Source of the DNA: NZ13-RE01 sp049718665
Lineage (GTDB): Bacteria; Dictyoglomota; Dictyoglomia; Dictyoglomales; Dictyoglomaceae
Assembly: GCA_049718665.1 (NCBI GenBank)
Contig: JBNARO010000002.1
Coordinates: 1-64,000, forward strand
DNA length: 64,000 nt
Direction: 5' to 3'
Shown here: positions 53,760 to 62,077 of the stretch, one piece after another
Position numbering within the stretch: position 1 is the first letter of the stretch
Layout of the letters: every line of letters starts with the position of its first letter
Notes under the pieces: generated by a model
Seen by the model: the letters and a program-made list of their open reading frames with translations, nothing else
The model's database searches: none
Told to the model about the DNA's origin: nothing
Program-made: the position numbers and the translations under genes

Positions 53760-55606
53760 AAAGATTATTAAAAGTTTTTTTATTTCTTATCTTTCTTATA
53801 AGTAGTGGTTTTTCCCAAGAAATAAATATTGCTCCTAATGTTTCCTACCAAAAAATTGAAAAGGAGTTTTTAACATATCATATGGTTATTATCCAATTTC
53901 CAAATTCTAATATTGATATTTTAAGCGTTTTAGCGCAGGATCAAGTATTAGGAAAAGAAAAGTTAAGCTCCATTGCCAAAAGATATAATGCGGATCTTGT
54001 AATAAATGGAAACTTTTTTGATCTCAATACAGGAGAACCTGTGGGAATCTTTGTCAGTAATGGGGAATTAGTTCGTCTTCCTATAAAAAGAGGAGCCTTT
54101 GGTGTTACTTATGATGGGAGGGCTGTAATAGATATTTTTGAAACCTCTATAAAGTTCAAAATAGACGATAAGATAGTAAAAATCGATAATCTTAATTCAC
54201 CCAGGGGAGGAAATCAAGCAGTTCTTTATACAAAAAAATTTGCAAAAACTTCTATCATTCAGAAAAATGCTCTTGCAGGTGTAAACATAATTATAGAAAC
54301 ACAAGAGTCCCTTCCTTTCCATGGAAAAATTGCTGGAAAAGTAATAAATATAGAATATGGAGTTCTAAGCTCTAACATTCCTGAGAATGGATGTGTCCTT
54401 TCCTTAGGAGGGTTAGCCTTAAGGTATTTACCCCTCTTTACCATTGGAAAAGAGATAGAAATAATTGTAGAATCAAAGCCTACTATTCCAATAAAAGAAG
54501 CTATAGGAGGTGGTCCCATACTTTTAAAAGATGGAGAGATAGTTTTAGGAAAAACGAATGAAATATCTTTTGACAGAAATATTATAGAGGGAAAGCATCC
54601 AAGAACAGTAGTAGGAATAAAACAGGACAAGATTTATTTATTTTTTATAGAAGGAAGGAAAGAACATAATCCAGGAATGAGCTTAAGAGAAGTAGCAGAA
54701 TTATTAAAAACCTTAGGGATAGAAAATGCTTTAAATTTAGATGGTGGTGGCTCCAGTAACATGATTATATGGCAAGAACCCGTAGTAAATAATGAAAGAG
54801 AAATATCTACCGCATTAATCCTAAAAAACATTACTCCTTTTACCTCTCCTAAATATCTTACTCTCTTTCCTCAAGAAGATATCTATCTTCAAAAAGGAGA
54901 AAAAAAGAAAATATCTTTACTCCTGCAAGATGAGAATTTTCATAAACTTGAGATACCTCTTTCTTCTCTAACTTGGACCCTTTCAAATCCTATAATAAAC
55001 TTTAACTTAGAAACTATGGAAATAGAAGCTTTGGAAAGTGGAGAAAGCAAATTATCCATAAATATTGGAGATTTAAAAGTGGAAAGAAATATTTTTGTCT
55101 ACCCGGAAACATTTATAGAAGATTTTGAAGTAGATAAAAATTGGAAAATTACGGGAAGAAATTTTGATTTGATTTTCACTACCTATACTCTTACTAATGA
55201 AAAATTCTATGAGGGTTCTAATTCTCTCTCCTTATCTTATAAAACCTTAGACGGAGATTCCTTTGTCTATTTAGAACTTAATATTCCCCTGTCTCCTAAA
55301 GCATCAAGGATTTCCTTAAAGGTCCTTGGGGATAATAAGAAAGGATGGCTTAGAGCCTTATTTTATGATAATAATGGAAAACCTTACGTCTTAGATTTAA
55401 CCCCTTATAAAGGAATTGATTGGGATAATGAGTGGAGAACAATTGAAAAAGAATTTAGTGAGCTAAAACCTCTAATCTCTTCTTGGAATTTACCTCCAGT
55501 ATATCCATTAAAGCTCCATTCTATATATATTGTATTTTTAAATGCTCAAAGTACTGAAGGAAAAATTTATATTGACGATTTAAAAATTGAGAGTAGTCAA
55601 AAATAA
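53756..55606 (+). CDS. Secreted phosphodiester glycosidase (NAGPA/DUF2233) protein with C-terminal binding module
   Basis: 616 residues with a signal peptide ending near SSGFSQ (about 16-22). The NAGPA domain (about 60-355) shows LVINGNFFDLNTGEPVGIFV (about 82-101), IGGGPILLKDGEIVLGK (about 248-264), HPRTVVGI (about 281-288) and LNLDGGGSSNMI (about 326-337). Such enzymes cleave GlcNAc-1-phosphodiesters in glycoconjugates. A bacterial-Ig-like region (about 360-445) and a jelly-roll-like carbohydrate-binding module (about 450-616) follow. A cell-wall or surface-glycan hydrolase in a MoxR-VWA operon suggests a role in envelope assembly or remodelling. ATGA overlap with the gene before. Confidence 0.9.
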   Translation: MKRLLKVFLFLIFLISSGFSQEINIAPNVSYQKIEKEFLTYHMVIIQFPNSNIDILSVLAQDQVLGKEKLSSIAKRYNADLVINGNFFDLNTGEPVGIFVSNGELVRLPIKRGAFGVTYDGRAVIDIFETSIKFKIDDKIVKIDNLNSPRGGNQAVLYTKKFAKTSIIQKNALAGVNIIIETQESLPFHGKIAGKVINIEYGVLSSNIPENGCVLSLGGLALRYLPLFTIGKEIEIIVESKPTIPIKEAIGGGPILLKDGEIVLGKTNEISFDRNIIEGKHPRTVVGIKQDKIYLFFIEGRKEHNPGMSLREVAELLKTLGIENALNLDGGGSSNMIIWQEPVVNNEREISTALILKNITPFTSPKYLTLFPQEDIYLQKGEKKKISLLLQDENFHKLEIPLSSLTWTLSNPIINFNLETMEIEALESGESKLSINIGDLKVERNIFVYPETFIEDFEVDKNWKITGRNFDLIFTTYTLTNEKFYEGSNSLSLSYKTLDGDSFVYLELNIPLSPKASRISLKVLGDNKKGWLRALFYDNNGKPYVLDLTPYKGIDWDNEWRTIEKEFSELKPLISSWNLPPVYPLKLHSIYIVFLNAQSTEGKIYIDDLKIESSQK

Positions 55607-55631
55607 CTAATTGAGAAGGAGGGAACCTTTT

Positions 55632-56096
55632 ATGAGAGATACTTTCTTAATAATCTTAATTGCCTTGGTAATTGTTGATATAATTTTAAGATTTAGAGGA
55701 GAGATTTCAATAAAAAAAGAATCAAAACCAAAATTTAAAGAACTCAAAGAATTAAAGGAAGTAGAAGCAAATACTATTATGTTAGACTCTGCTGTTGCTC
55801 CTATTTATTGGGCTTATTTGATAATAAAACACGGATTAGAAAGGGGAAAGGATTTTAAAATTCAAAAAGAAGAAACAAAAATTGGAAGAGACGAAGAAAA
55901 TGATGTAGTTTTAACCCATCCTACAGTCTCAAGATTTCATGCTAAAATTATAAGAGATGGAGAAAATTATTTTATAGAAGATTTAAATAGTGCTAACGGG
56001 ACTTTTGTGAATGGAATAAAAGTTAAAAAGGAACTTTTAAATGATAATGATATTCTTCAGTTTGGGGATATTGTCTGTGTATTTAAAAAGCTTTAA
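55632..56096 (+). CDS. Membrane-anchored FHA domain protein
   Basis: 154 residues from the ATG at 55632, chosen because AGAAGGAGGG precedes it; a TTG at 55611 lacks a site. One membrane helix (about 4-19) leads to a link and a C-terminal FHA domain (about 80-154) with TKIGRDEENDVVLTHPTVSR (about 85-104), FHAKIIR and LNSANGTFVNG. FHA domains bind phosphothreonine, so a Ser/Thr kinase should exist elsewhere. It closes the MoxR operon. Its last 14 bp overlap the pgsA 3' end on the other strand. Confidence 0.9.
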   Translation: MRDTFLIILIALVIVDIILRFRGEISIKKESKPKFKELKELKEVEANTIMLDSAVAPIYWAYLIIKHGLERGKDFKIQKEETKIGRDEENDVVLTHPTVSRFHAKIIRDGENYFIEDLNSANGTFVNGIKVKKELLNDNDILQFGDIVCVFKKL

Positions 56097-56595
56097 GTCT
56101 TTTTATATAAAGAAAAAGATAGTCTAAACCTGCCAATATGGAAAGGGTCAAACCTATTAAAAAAAATACATAAGCATAAGGAATTCCTAATAAGATCATA
56201 ATTACTGATATAGAAGTAAATACTGTTGCAGATTTTCCAAAAAATCTTGATGATGTTATTTCAATACCTTTAAAGAGAAAATATAAGCCCACTAATAACA
56301 TCAACACCTCTTTGACAAGGAAAATAATAACTCCTACCGGAGGAAGATAATTTTTAATAGCAAAAAATATTAGGCTTATAAGAATTATAATTTTATCTGA
56401 AACTGGATCTAAAACTTTACCTAATTCAGTAGTTTGGTTTAATTTACGAGCTAAATATCCATCCAATATATCACTTAAGGCTGAAATAATAAATAAGAGG
56501 AGAGCCCATAAGAACTCTCCTCTTATTAACGATACAGTATAAAAAGGGATTATTAAAAATCTCAAAATTGTAATTAGATTAGGAACAGACATCAT
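56083..56595 (-). CDS. pgsA: CDP-diacylglycerol-glycerol-3-phosphate 3-phosphatidyltransferase
   Basis: 170 residues from the ATG at 56595, whose start overlaps the ROK kinase stop as ATGA; a 20-residue longer start lies inside that gene and is rejected. Five or six membrane helices are present. The CDP-alcohol phosphotransferase motif D-G-x2-A-R-x8-G-x3-D-x3-D is intact in DILDGYLARKLNQTTELGKV followed by LDPVSDK (about 42-69). It makes phosphatidylglycerol phosphate. It overlaps the convergent FHA gene by 14 bp. Confidence 0.94.
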   Translation of the reverse strand: MMSVPNLITILRFLIIPFYTVSLIRGEFLWALLLFIISALSDILDGYLARKLNQTTELGKVLDPVSDKIIILISLIFFAIKNYLPPVGVIIFLVKEVLMLLVGLYFLFKGIEITSSRFFGKSATVFTSISVIMILLGIPYAYVFFLIGLTLSILAGLDYLFLYIKRLKAF

Positions 56596-57554
56596 TTGTA
56601 TAAAAGCATTAAACCTGCTCCTATCCCACCTGCATCTTCTCCTAATTCTGCCCATGCAAAGCTCACTTTCTCCCTTATATAACTTAATGCTCTTTTATAA
56701 AATTCATCTTTCATAGGTCTTGCAATGTAATCCCTTACATTAGCTACCCCTCCTCCTATGACTATTCTTTCAGGGTCTATTATATGAACATAATTAGCCA
56801 AAGCAATTCCTAAGTAATATCCTGCCTGATTAAAGATATGTAAAGCTAATGGATCATTTCTTTCCGCTGCTTGAAGAATGGTTCTTACTGTGACCTTGCT
56901 AAGATCTCCCTCACAAATTTTCCAAATTATGCTTTCAGGATGTTCAGGAAGAACACTTCTTGCATATTTTTCTATCCCACTTCCTGATGAGATCGCTTCA
57001 ACACATCCTCTATTCCCACAGCCACATAAGGGACCATCAGGAAGAACAGTAATATGTCCAAACTCTCCAGCAATTCCATGGGCACCTCTCCATATTTTTC
57101 CATTAAGAATAATACCAGAACCAATACCTGTTCCAATGGCAATGGAAATCATAGTTCTTGTCCCTCTTCCTGCTCCTACTAACCATTCAGCCCATGCTAC
57201 TAAGTTTACATCATTCTCCAGTTCTATGGGAAGATCAAAAAAGTGGGAAAGAATCTCTCCAATAGGAACCTCTTGTTTCCATTCTTCTCCTAAATTCGGC
57301 GCGTAAACTGCTACTGTTCTTTCTCTATCCACAATACCTGGAAACCCAATTCCAATCCCTTCAATATCTCCTAATCCTAAGTTTGCATCTTTAAGAACTT
57401 TTAATACCATATCTTTTATCTTTTCAATAATTTGATCTTTCCCCTTTTCGGTTTCTGTAGGTCTTTTATCTCTTGCTAAAATATTACCCTTTTCATCTAT
57501 CAACAAAACATTTATTTTAGTTCCTCCAAGATCCACACCCACAGCCTTTGGCAT
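56592..57554 (-). CDS. ROK family sugar kinase, glucokinase type
   Basis: 320 residues. ATP-site VGVDLGGTKINVLLID (about 5-20), sugar-site GAHGIAGEFGHITV (about 146-159) and the ROK zinc motif CGCGNRGCVEAISSGSGI (about 165-182) are complete. It should phosphorylate glucose or a related hexose. The length and ending match bacterial ROK glucokinases. It sits between a lipoprotein gene (11 nt upstream) and pgsA, with no clear shared theme. The SD is AAGGAGGTTAA. Confidence 0.93.
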   Translation of the reverse strand: MPKAVGVDLGGTKINVLLIDEKGNILARDKRPTETEKGKDQIIEKIKDMVLKVLKDANLGLGDIEGIGIGFPGIVDRERTVAVYAPNLGEEWKQEVPIGEILSHFFDLPIELENDVNLVAWAEWLVGAGRGTRTMISIAIGTGIGSGIILNGKIWRGAHGIAGEFGHITVLPDGPLCGCGNRGCVEAISSGSGIEKYARSVLPEHPESIIWKICEGDLSKVTVRTILQAAERNDPLALHIFNQAGYYLGIALANYVHIIDPERIVIGGGVANVRDYIARPMKDEFYKRALSYIREKVSFAWAELGEDAGGIGAGLMLLYK

Positions 57555-57565
57555 TATTAACCTCC

Positions 57566-58156
57566 TTATCTTTCAAATCTAAATTCAAAATTAAGATTTT
57601 TATTCGATTCTTCTAAATAGACATTTGGTAATATAAATCTACCAGGTAATCTATAAGGAGAAATATAGAAAAGAAGTATACCACTTACTGTTGCTCCTGG
57701 AAAGATCCTTCCATCTTTAAATTTCATTCTCTCATATTTTTCTATTAATTTTAAAAGTTCTCTTTCTTGAGTTTCATCTCCAAATGTGATTTGAAAAGTC
57801 CCTTGCGAAGATCCTTGTGAAGAAACTCCAAAAGAAAAACTAAGAGAGACCGAAAAAGGTTCTATCTTTTGGTAAACGATTTCTCTTACAGGAGAATATT
57901 GTCTATTTAAAGAATCTATAATAACAGCCTTACTTAAAGGATAAGCCCAAATGGACTCGTTTCTCAAATTTGTAATCTCTAAATTAATAACTAAAATATC
58001 CTTAGATAAAGAACTCCACTCATAAGAATCAAGAAGAGAAATTTTTACCTCCACTCCTTCTTTAATGAGACTTTGAGGTTGTATTACTATTGGTTTAATA
58101 CATCCTGCAATTATAATTAGTACTATAAAAAAAATAAAAAATACTACTTTTCTCAT
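57566..58156 (-). CDS. Predicted lipoprotein of unknown function
   Basis: 196 residues. The signal peptide ends in the lipobox IIAG-Cys19, so Cys19 should be lipidated. The mature part is a single beta-rich domain; WSSLSKDILVINLEITNLRN (about 52-71) resembles DUF4352-like immunoglobulin-type folds, but this is loose. It is the first gene of the operon with the ROK kinase and pgsA. Its SD is GGGAGGAAAGAGG. Confidence 0.8.
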   Translation of the reverse strand: MRKVVFFIFFIVLIIIAGCIKPIVIQPQSLIKEGVEVKISLLDSYEWSSLSKDILVINLEITNLRNESIWAYPLSKAVIIDSLNRQYSPVREIVYQKIEPFSVSLSFSFGVSSQGSSQGTFQITFGDETQERELLKLIEKYERMKFKDGRIFPGATVSGILLFYISPYRLPGRFILPNVYLEESNKNLNFEFRFER

Positions 58157-58180
58157 CCTCTTTCCTCCCTTCTTGATTTC

Positions 58181-58209
58181 ATTTTACAACAAAGATTTAT
58201 TAAAAGCAA
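58181..58209 (-). promoter_or_regulatory. Promoter of the lipoprotein-ROK-pgsA operon
   Basis: On the minus strand TTGCTT (58209-58204) and TAAAAT (58186-58181) are 17 nt apart, 24 nt before the start codon. The -35 box lies 13 nt from the left end of repeat copy B. Confidence 0.45.
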
Positions 58210-58220
58210 ATGGAGGCAGA

Positions 58221-58337
58221 GGCTGTTCAAAAAAACAAGAGAGGTTGAAATAAAAGGAAACATTAGAATTGCTTTTAGAATATGTGAGAAGGAGATATAT
58301 ATCATTTCCCCTTATTTAAAATTTTTTTGAACAGTCC
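58221..58337 (+). repeat. Short inverted-ended repeat, copy B (complete, MITE-like)
   Basis: CTGTTCAAAAAAA (58223-58235) and TTTTTTTGAACAG (58322-58334) are perfect 13-bp inverted ends. The inside has no reading frame. The first 80 bases match copy A at 1-80 in opposite orientation. No target-site duplication could be recognised. This non-coding block fills most of the 323-nt space between the divergent genes at 58156 and 58480. Confidence 0.75.
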
Positions 58338-58348
58338 CCCAAAAAAAC

Positions 58349-58377
58349 TTGACAAGTTCTTTTTTCTTTTTTATATA
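58349..58377 (+). promoter_or_regulatory. Promoter of the sugar nucleotidyltransferase operon
   Basis: TTGACA (58349-58354) with TATATA (58372-58377) at 17 nt, or TATAAT (58374-58379) at 19 nt. A leader of about 95 nt follows, with the 9-nt direct repeat CTTCAAGAA at 58407-58415 and 58426-58434. Confidence 0.5.
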
Positions 58378-58479
58378 ATTTAATAGTATAAGTTTTATAT
58401 CACTTCCTTCAAGAATACAGAAAAACTTCAAGAAACTATTCTCTGAAAAATTCATACTACTCTGAAGGAGGTGATCTAA

Positions 58480-59499
58480 ATGAAGGCTCTTATTCTTGCT
58501 GGTGGAAAGGGAGTAAGACTTTTGCCTCTTACAAAGATTCTTCCAAAGCCTATGCTGCCTATAGCTAATAGACCTTTTCTTCATTATATTATAGATCTTT
58601 TAAAACACTATGGAATTAAAGAAATAGTATTGAGCTTAGGATATAAGTCTGAGGAAATTAAGAAATATTTTGAGGATGGGGAAAAGTTTGGAGTTAAGAT
58701 TTATTATGTAGAAGAAAGTTTTCCATTAGGAACCGCAGGTGCTATTAAAAATGCTGAAAGTTTTTTTGAGGATACATTTTTAATCTTCAATGGAGATATT
58801 ATGACAGATATTAACTTAGAACACTTAATAAATTTCCATAAAAATAAAAAGCCATTAGTTACTATAGCTTTAACTAAAGTAGATGATCCTTCAAGTTATG
58901 GGGTGATTGAATTGGATAATGAAGGAAAAATAAAAAAGTTTATTGAGAAACCTAAAAAGGAAGAAGCTCCAACCAATTTTATAAATGCGGGAATATATGT
59001 ATTTGAAAAAGAAATATTTAATTTCATACCTTCAGGAAGAGAGGTTTCATTAGAAAGAGAGATCTATCCTCTCCTTTTAAAGGAGAATATTCCTATGTAT
59101 GGTTTTGAATATAAAGGATATTGGTTAGATATTGGCAATTTGCAAAAATATTTGAAGGCAAATAAAGATATTTTATTAGGGAAGGTTAAGCTTCCTAATA
59201 TAAACTTAGAAAGGAGAAATAATGTAATAATTGGAGAGAATGTAGAAATTCATCCAAAAGCAAAAATTGAAGGTCCCATTATTATTGGAGATGGGACAAT
59301 CATTAGTAAAGATGCGGAAATAAATTCTATAAGTATTATTGGGAAAGAAGTATTTATAGATAAAAAGGCAAAAATAAAAGAAAGTGTAATTTGGGATAAG
59401 GCGAAGATAGGAGAAAATAGTTATGTTGAGAATTCTGTTGTCGCCAGTAAATATACTGTCGCCAATAATGAAAAAATTATATCAGAAGCTGTAGCATAA
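58480..59499 (+). CDS. Sugar-1-phosphate nucleotidyltransferase with hexapeptide repeats
   Basis: 339 residues. The nucleotidyltransferase domain (about 1-235) begins LILAGGKGVRLLPLTKILPK (about 4-23) and contains PLGTAGAIKNAESFFEDTFL (about 82-101) and the metal Asp in NGDIMTDI. Hexapeptide repeats (about 245-339) form a left-handed beta helix. The build matches GDP-mannose or dTDP-glucose pyrophosphorylase-like enzymes; the sugar cannot be fixed. It is first in an operon with a GT4 enzyme and an (alpha/alpha) protein. It is a short paralogue of the fusion protein at 36270-38753. The SD is GGAGGTGAT. Confidence 0.9.
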   Translation: MKALILAGGKGVRLLPLTKILPKPMLPIANRPFLHYIIDLLKHYGIKEIVLSLGYKSEEIKKYFEDGEKFGVKIYYVEESFPLGTAGAIKNAESFFEDTFLIFNGDIMTDINLEHLINFHKNKKPLVTIALTKVDDPSSYGVIELDNEGKIKKFIEKPKKEEAPTNFINAGIYVFEKEIFNFIPSGREVSLEREIYPLLLKENIPMYGFEYKGYWLDIGNLQKYLKANKDILLGKVKLPNINLERRNNVIIGENVEIHPKAKIEGPIIIGDGTIISKDAEINSISIIGKEVFIDKKAKIKESVIWDKAKIGENSYVENSVVASKYTVANNEKIISEAVA

Positions 59500-59514
59500 A
59501 AGGAGGCGAGGAAG

Positions 59515-60678
59515 ATGAGGACTTGCGCCTTTCTAAGCACCTATCCACCTCAGGAATGTGGCATTGCCACATTTACTTACGATTTGGTCAATGCCATAGA
59601 TATGTATTTTCCTTATTTCAAAACACAGGTTATAGTTATGGAGGAAAAAGACAAAGAATATGATTTTGATGAGAAGGTAATTTATAAGATAAAAGACTGG
59701 GAACCTAAAACCTACATTGAAGTCGCTAAACATGTAAATAGAAGTGATATTGAGATAATAAATATTCAGCATGAATTTGGTATATTTGGAGGAAAAGATG
59801 GAGAATATTTAGAATTTTTCCTTGATAATGTAGAAAAGCCCATTGTTACCACTTTGCATACTGTTCTTCCTCAACCTGACGAAGGAAAAAGAAAAATGAT
59901 TCAAAAAATTGCTCAAAGAAGTGAGAAATTGATAGTCTTAAGCAATACCGCAGTCCAAATATTGAACAGTGCCTATAATATACCAAAGGAGAAAATTACC
60001 GTTATTCATCACGGAGTTCCCATATATAATTCTTTGTCTAAGGAAGAAGCAAAATCTAAATTGGGCCTTTCCGATAAAATAGTTCTTTCTACCTTTGGAC
60101 TTATAAATCCAGGAAAAGGAATAGAATACGCTCTTTCTGGAATAGCTCTTGCTGTGGAAAAATATCCTAACATAGTCTACCTTATTTTAGGAGAGACCCA
60201 TCCAAAAGTAAAAAAATTATATGGAGAAAATTATAGAGAAAAATTAATAGAAATGGTAAAGAAACTCAATATTGAAAACAATGTTATCTTCGTAAATAAG
60301 TACCTAACAAAGGAAGAACTTTTAGAATACCTGATAGCAACAGATATTTATATTACTCCCTATTTAAATAGGGATCAAATTTGTAGTGGAACTCTGGCCT
60401 ATGCTATAGGTTTTGGGAAGGCTATTATATCTACACCTTACCTTTATGCAGAAGAGATGCTTTCAGACAGGAGAGGACTCTTAGTTGAATTTAGAAATTC
60501 CAAAGCAATTTTTGAAGCTATAGATAAAATTTTGAAGGACCCAGAATTTATGAAATCCTTAGAGGAGAAAGCATTAAAATTTGGAAAGCAAATGAGATGG
60601 CCATATATTGCTTTTAAATATGTGGAATTATTTAAAACTTTAGTAAATTCAGGAAATACTGTAAAGATCTTGAGTTAA
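59515..60678 (+). CDS. GT4 family glycosyltransferase
   Basis: 387 residues, GT-B fold. The N-terminal part has FLSTYPPQECGIATFTYDLV (about 6-25) and NIQHEFGIFGG (about 83-93); the C-terminal part has STFGLINPGKGIEYALSGIA (about 193-212) and the donor end TPYLNRDQICSGTLAYAIGF (about 280-299). It differs from the GT4 at 35071 in the glycine-rich start. By memory, close relatives are fused or adjacent to (alpha/alpha) barrel proteins, as here. Donor and acceptor are unknown. Confidence 0.9.
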   Translation: MRTCAFLSTYPPQECGIATFTYDLVNAIDMYFPYFKTQVIVMEEKDKEYDFDEKVIYKIKDWEPKTYIEVAKHVNRSDIEIINIQHEFGIFGGKDGEYLEFFLDNVEKPIVTTLHTVLPQPDEGKRKMIQKIAQRSEKLIVLSNTAVQILNSAYNIPKEKITVIHHGVPIYNSLSKEEAKSKLGLSDKIVLSTFGLINPGKGIEYALSGIALAVEKYPNIVYLILGETHPKVKKLYGENYREKLIEMVKKLNIENNVIFVNKYLTKEELLEYLIATDIYITPYLNRDQICSGTLAYAIGFGKAIISTPYLYAEEMLSDRRGLLVEFRNSKAIFEAIDKILKDPEFMKSLEEKALKFGKQMRWPYIAFKYVELFKTLVNSGNTVKILS

Positions 60679-60701
60679 TCATAAGAGAAGGGAGGGATAG
60701 G

Positions 60702-61793
60702 ATGCCTATGATAAAGATTCCAGGTTATCCTACCCTTGTCCTTTCTCATTTAAAAAGACTTACTGATGATACAGGAATAATTCAACACTCTAAATACTCT
60801 GTCCCTGATAGAGGATCAGGATATACCACTGACGATAACGCGAGAGCATTATTGGCAATGGCAAAGTACTATGAATTAACTGAGGAGGAAGAAGCTTTAG
60901 AATTAATTATAAAATATCTAAGTTTCATTCGATTTGCCCAAAGAGAAGATGGATATTTCCATAATTTTATGAGTTATAATAGAGAATTTATTGATGAAGT
61001 AGGATCAGAAGATTGTTTTGGAAGATGCCTTTGGGCGGTAGGGTATTTAGTAGGGCATGTGGAAGTTTTTGATCTACATTTGGTAGGAAAAGAAATATTT
61101 GAAAAGGCAATAAGAAATATAAGAAATTTAAATTCTCCAAGGGCAAAAGGATATAGTATTCTTGGACTTTATCATTTTCTTGAAAGATATTCAAAAAGAG
61201 ATGATATTTTAGATTATATAAATGAATTGGCAAATTCTCTTGTAAATCAATATAAAAATACTGAAGAAGAAAATTGGAGATGGTTTGAAGAATATCTTAC
61301 TTATGGAAATGCTATTATACCCATGGGACTATTTTATGCTTATGATTCAACTAAAAATATAGAATTTTTAAAAATTGCAAAGGAAAGTACAGAGTTCTTA
61401 ATAAAAACTTTAATCAAAGATAATTACTTAGATTTAGTAGGAAATAAAGGTTGGTATTATAAAAACGGTACAAAGAGCGAATATGATCATCAACCTATAG
61501 AAGCAGGTTATATGACTCTTCTCTTTTTAACCGCTTATAACATAACTTCTGAAAAGAAATATATGGATTTAGCATGGCTATCCTTTGATTGGTTCTTTGG
61601 AAGGAATAGAAATCGTAAAATCTTATATAATGAAGAAACAGGAGGATGTTTTGACGGACTTACTCCTTATGGGGTAAACCTTAATCAAGGAGCAGAATCT
61701 CTATTAGTTTATCTCTTGGCTTATTTATCTCTATACTATCAGATTGAGATAAAAGAAAATAAAATGCTTGACAAAAACCTATCTAAATATTAA
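60702..61793 (+). CDS. Predicted (alpha/alpha)-barrel carbohydrate-active protein
   Basis: 363 residues without signal peptide or membrane helix. Repeated helix pairs with aromatic and acidic inner residues suggest an (alpha/alpha)6 toroid: DRGSGYTTDDNARALLAMAK (about 36-55), FHNFMSYNREFIDE (about 84-97), DCFGRCLWAVGYLV, and HQPIEAGYMTLLFLTAYNIT (about 264-283). Such domains act as glycoside hydrolases, phosphorylases or epimerases. It follows the GT4 gene by 23 nt and is commonly fused to it in other species (from memory), so the pair may act together. Catalytic residues cannot be named with confidence. Confidence 0.7.
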   Translation: MPMIKIPGYPTLVLSHLKRLTDDTGIIQHSKYSVPDRGSGYTTDDNARALLAMAKYYELTEEEEALELIIKYLSFIRFAQREDGYFHNFMSYNREFIDEVGSEDCFGRCLWAVGYLVGHVEVFDLHLVGKEIFEKAIRNIRNLNSPRAKGYSILGLYHFLERYSKRDDILDYINELANSLVNQYKNTEEENWRWFEEYLTYGNAIIPMGLFYAYDSTKNIEFLKIAKESTEFLIKTLIKDNYLDLVGNKGWYYKNGTKSEYDHQPIEAGYMTLLFLTAYNITSEKKYMDLAWLSFDWFFGRNRNRKILYNEETGGCFDGLTPYGVNLNQGAESLLVYLLAYLSLYYQIEIKENKMLDKNLSKY

Positions 61794-61832
61794 AAATAAT
61801 ACCGACTGTAGAAAAATAAGGAGGTGAATTAG

Positions 61833-62054
61833 ATGCCTATTTATGAATTTGTATGTACCAACTGTAATGAACATTATGAGATAATGACCAATTTAGGAGA
61901 TGAACTCCCAAAAGTTTGTCTAAAATGTGGAGGAACTCTTAGAAAAGTATTTCACCCTGTGGGAATTGTATTTAAAGGTTCAGGATTTTATACAACAGAT
62001 TATAAGAAAAAACCCTCTGAAGAGAAAGAGAGCAAAGAAAAGGGGGAGAAATAA
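61833..62054 (+). CDS. FmdB-type zinc-ribbon protein
   Basis: 73 residues. MPIYEFVCTNCNEHYEIM starts it, with the zinc pairs CTNC (about 8-11) and CLKC (about 29-32), then FKGSGFYTTDYKKK, matching the FmdB/putative regulatory protein family. A charged Lys/Glu tail ends it. Its function is unknown; it was first noted as a regulator of formamidase genes. Its stop codon lies in the loop of a terminator hairpin. Confidence 0.92.
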   Translation: MPIYEFVCTNCNEHYEIMTNLGDELPKVCLKCGGTLRKVFHPVGIVFKGSGFYTTDYKKKPSEEKESKEKGEK

Positions 62055-62077
62055 TCCCCCTATTCTCTTTTTATACT
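62042..62077. terminator. Terminator between fmdB-type gene and methyltransferase
   Basis: GGGGGA (62042-62047) pairs with TCCCCC (62055-62060). A T-rich tail follows on the plus strand. The stem spans the end of the FmdB-type gene and touches the stop of the convergent methyltransferase gene. Confidence 0.65.

Noticed and set aside
58223..58334. Repeat copy B as a terminator hairpin
   Set aside because: The arms are 86 nt apart, the stem is AT-rich and the inner part is conserved in copy A, which fits a mobile element better.
58312..58584. Minus-strand frame of 90 codons antisense to the nucleotidyltransferase start
   Set aside because: Low-complexity Lys/Ser-rich translation, no ribosome site, overlaps a promoter and the repeat end; it is a shadow.
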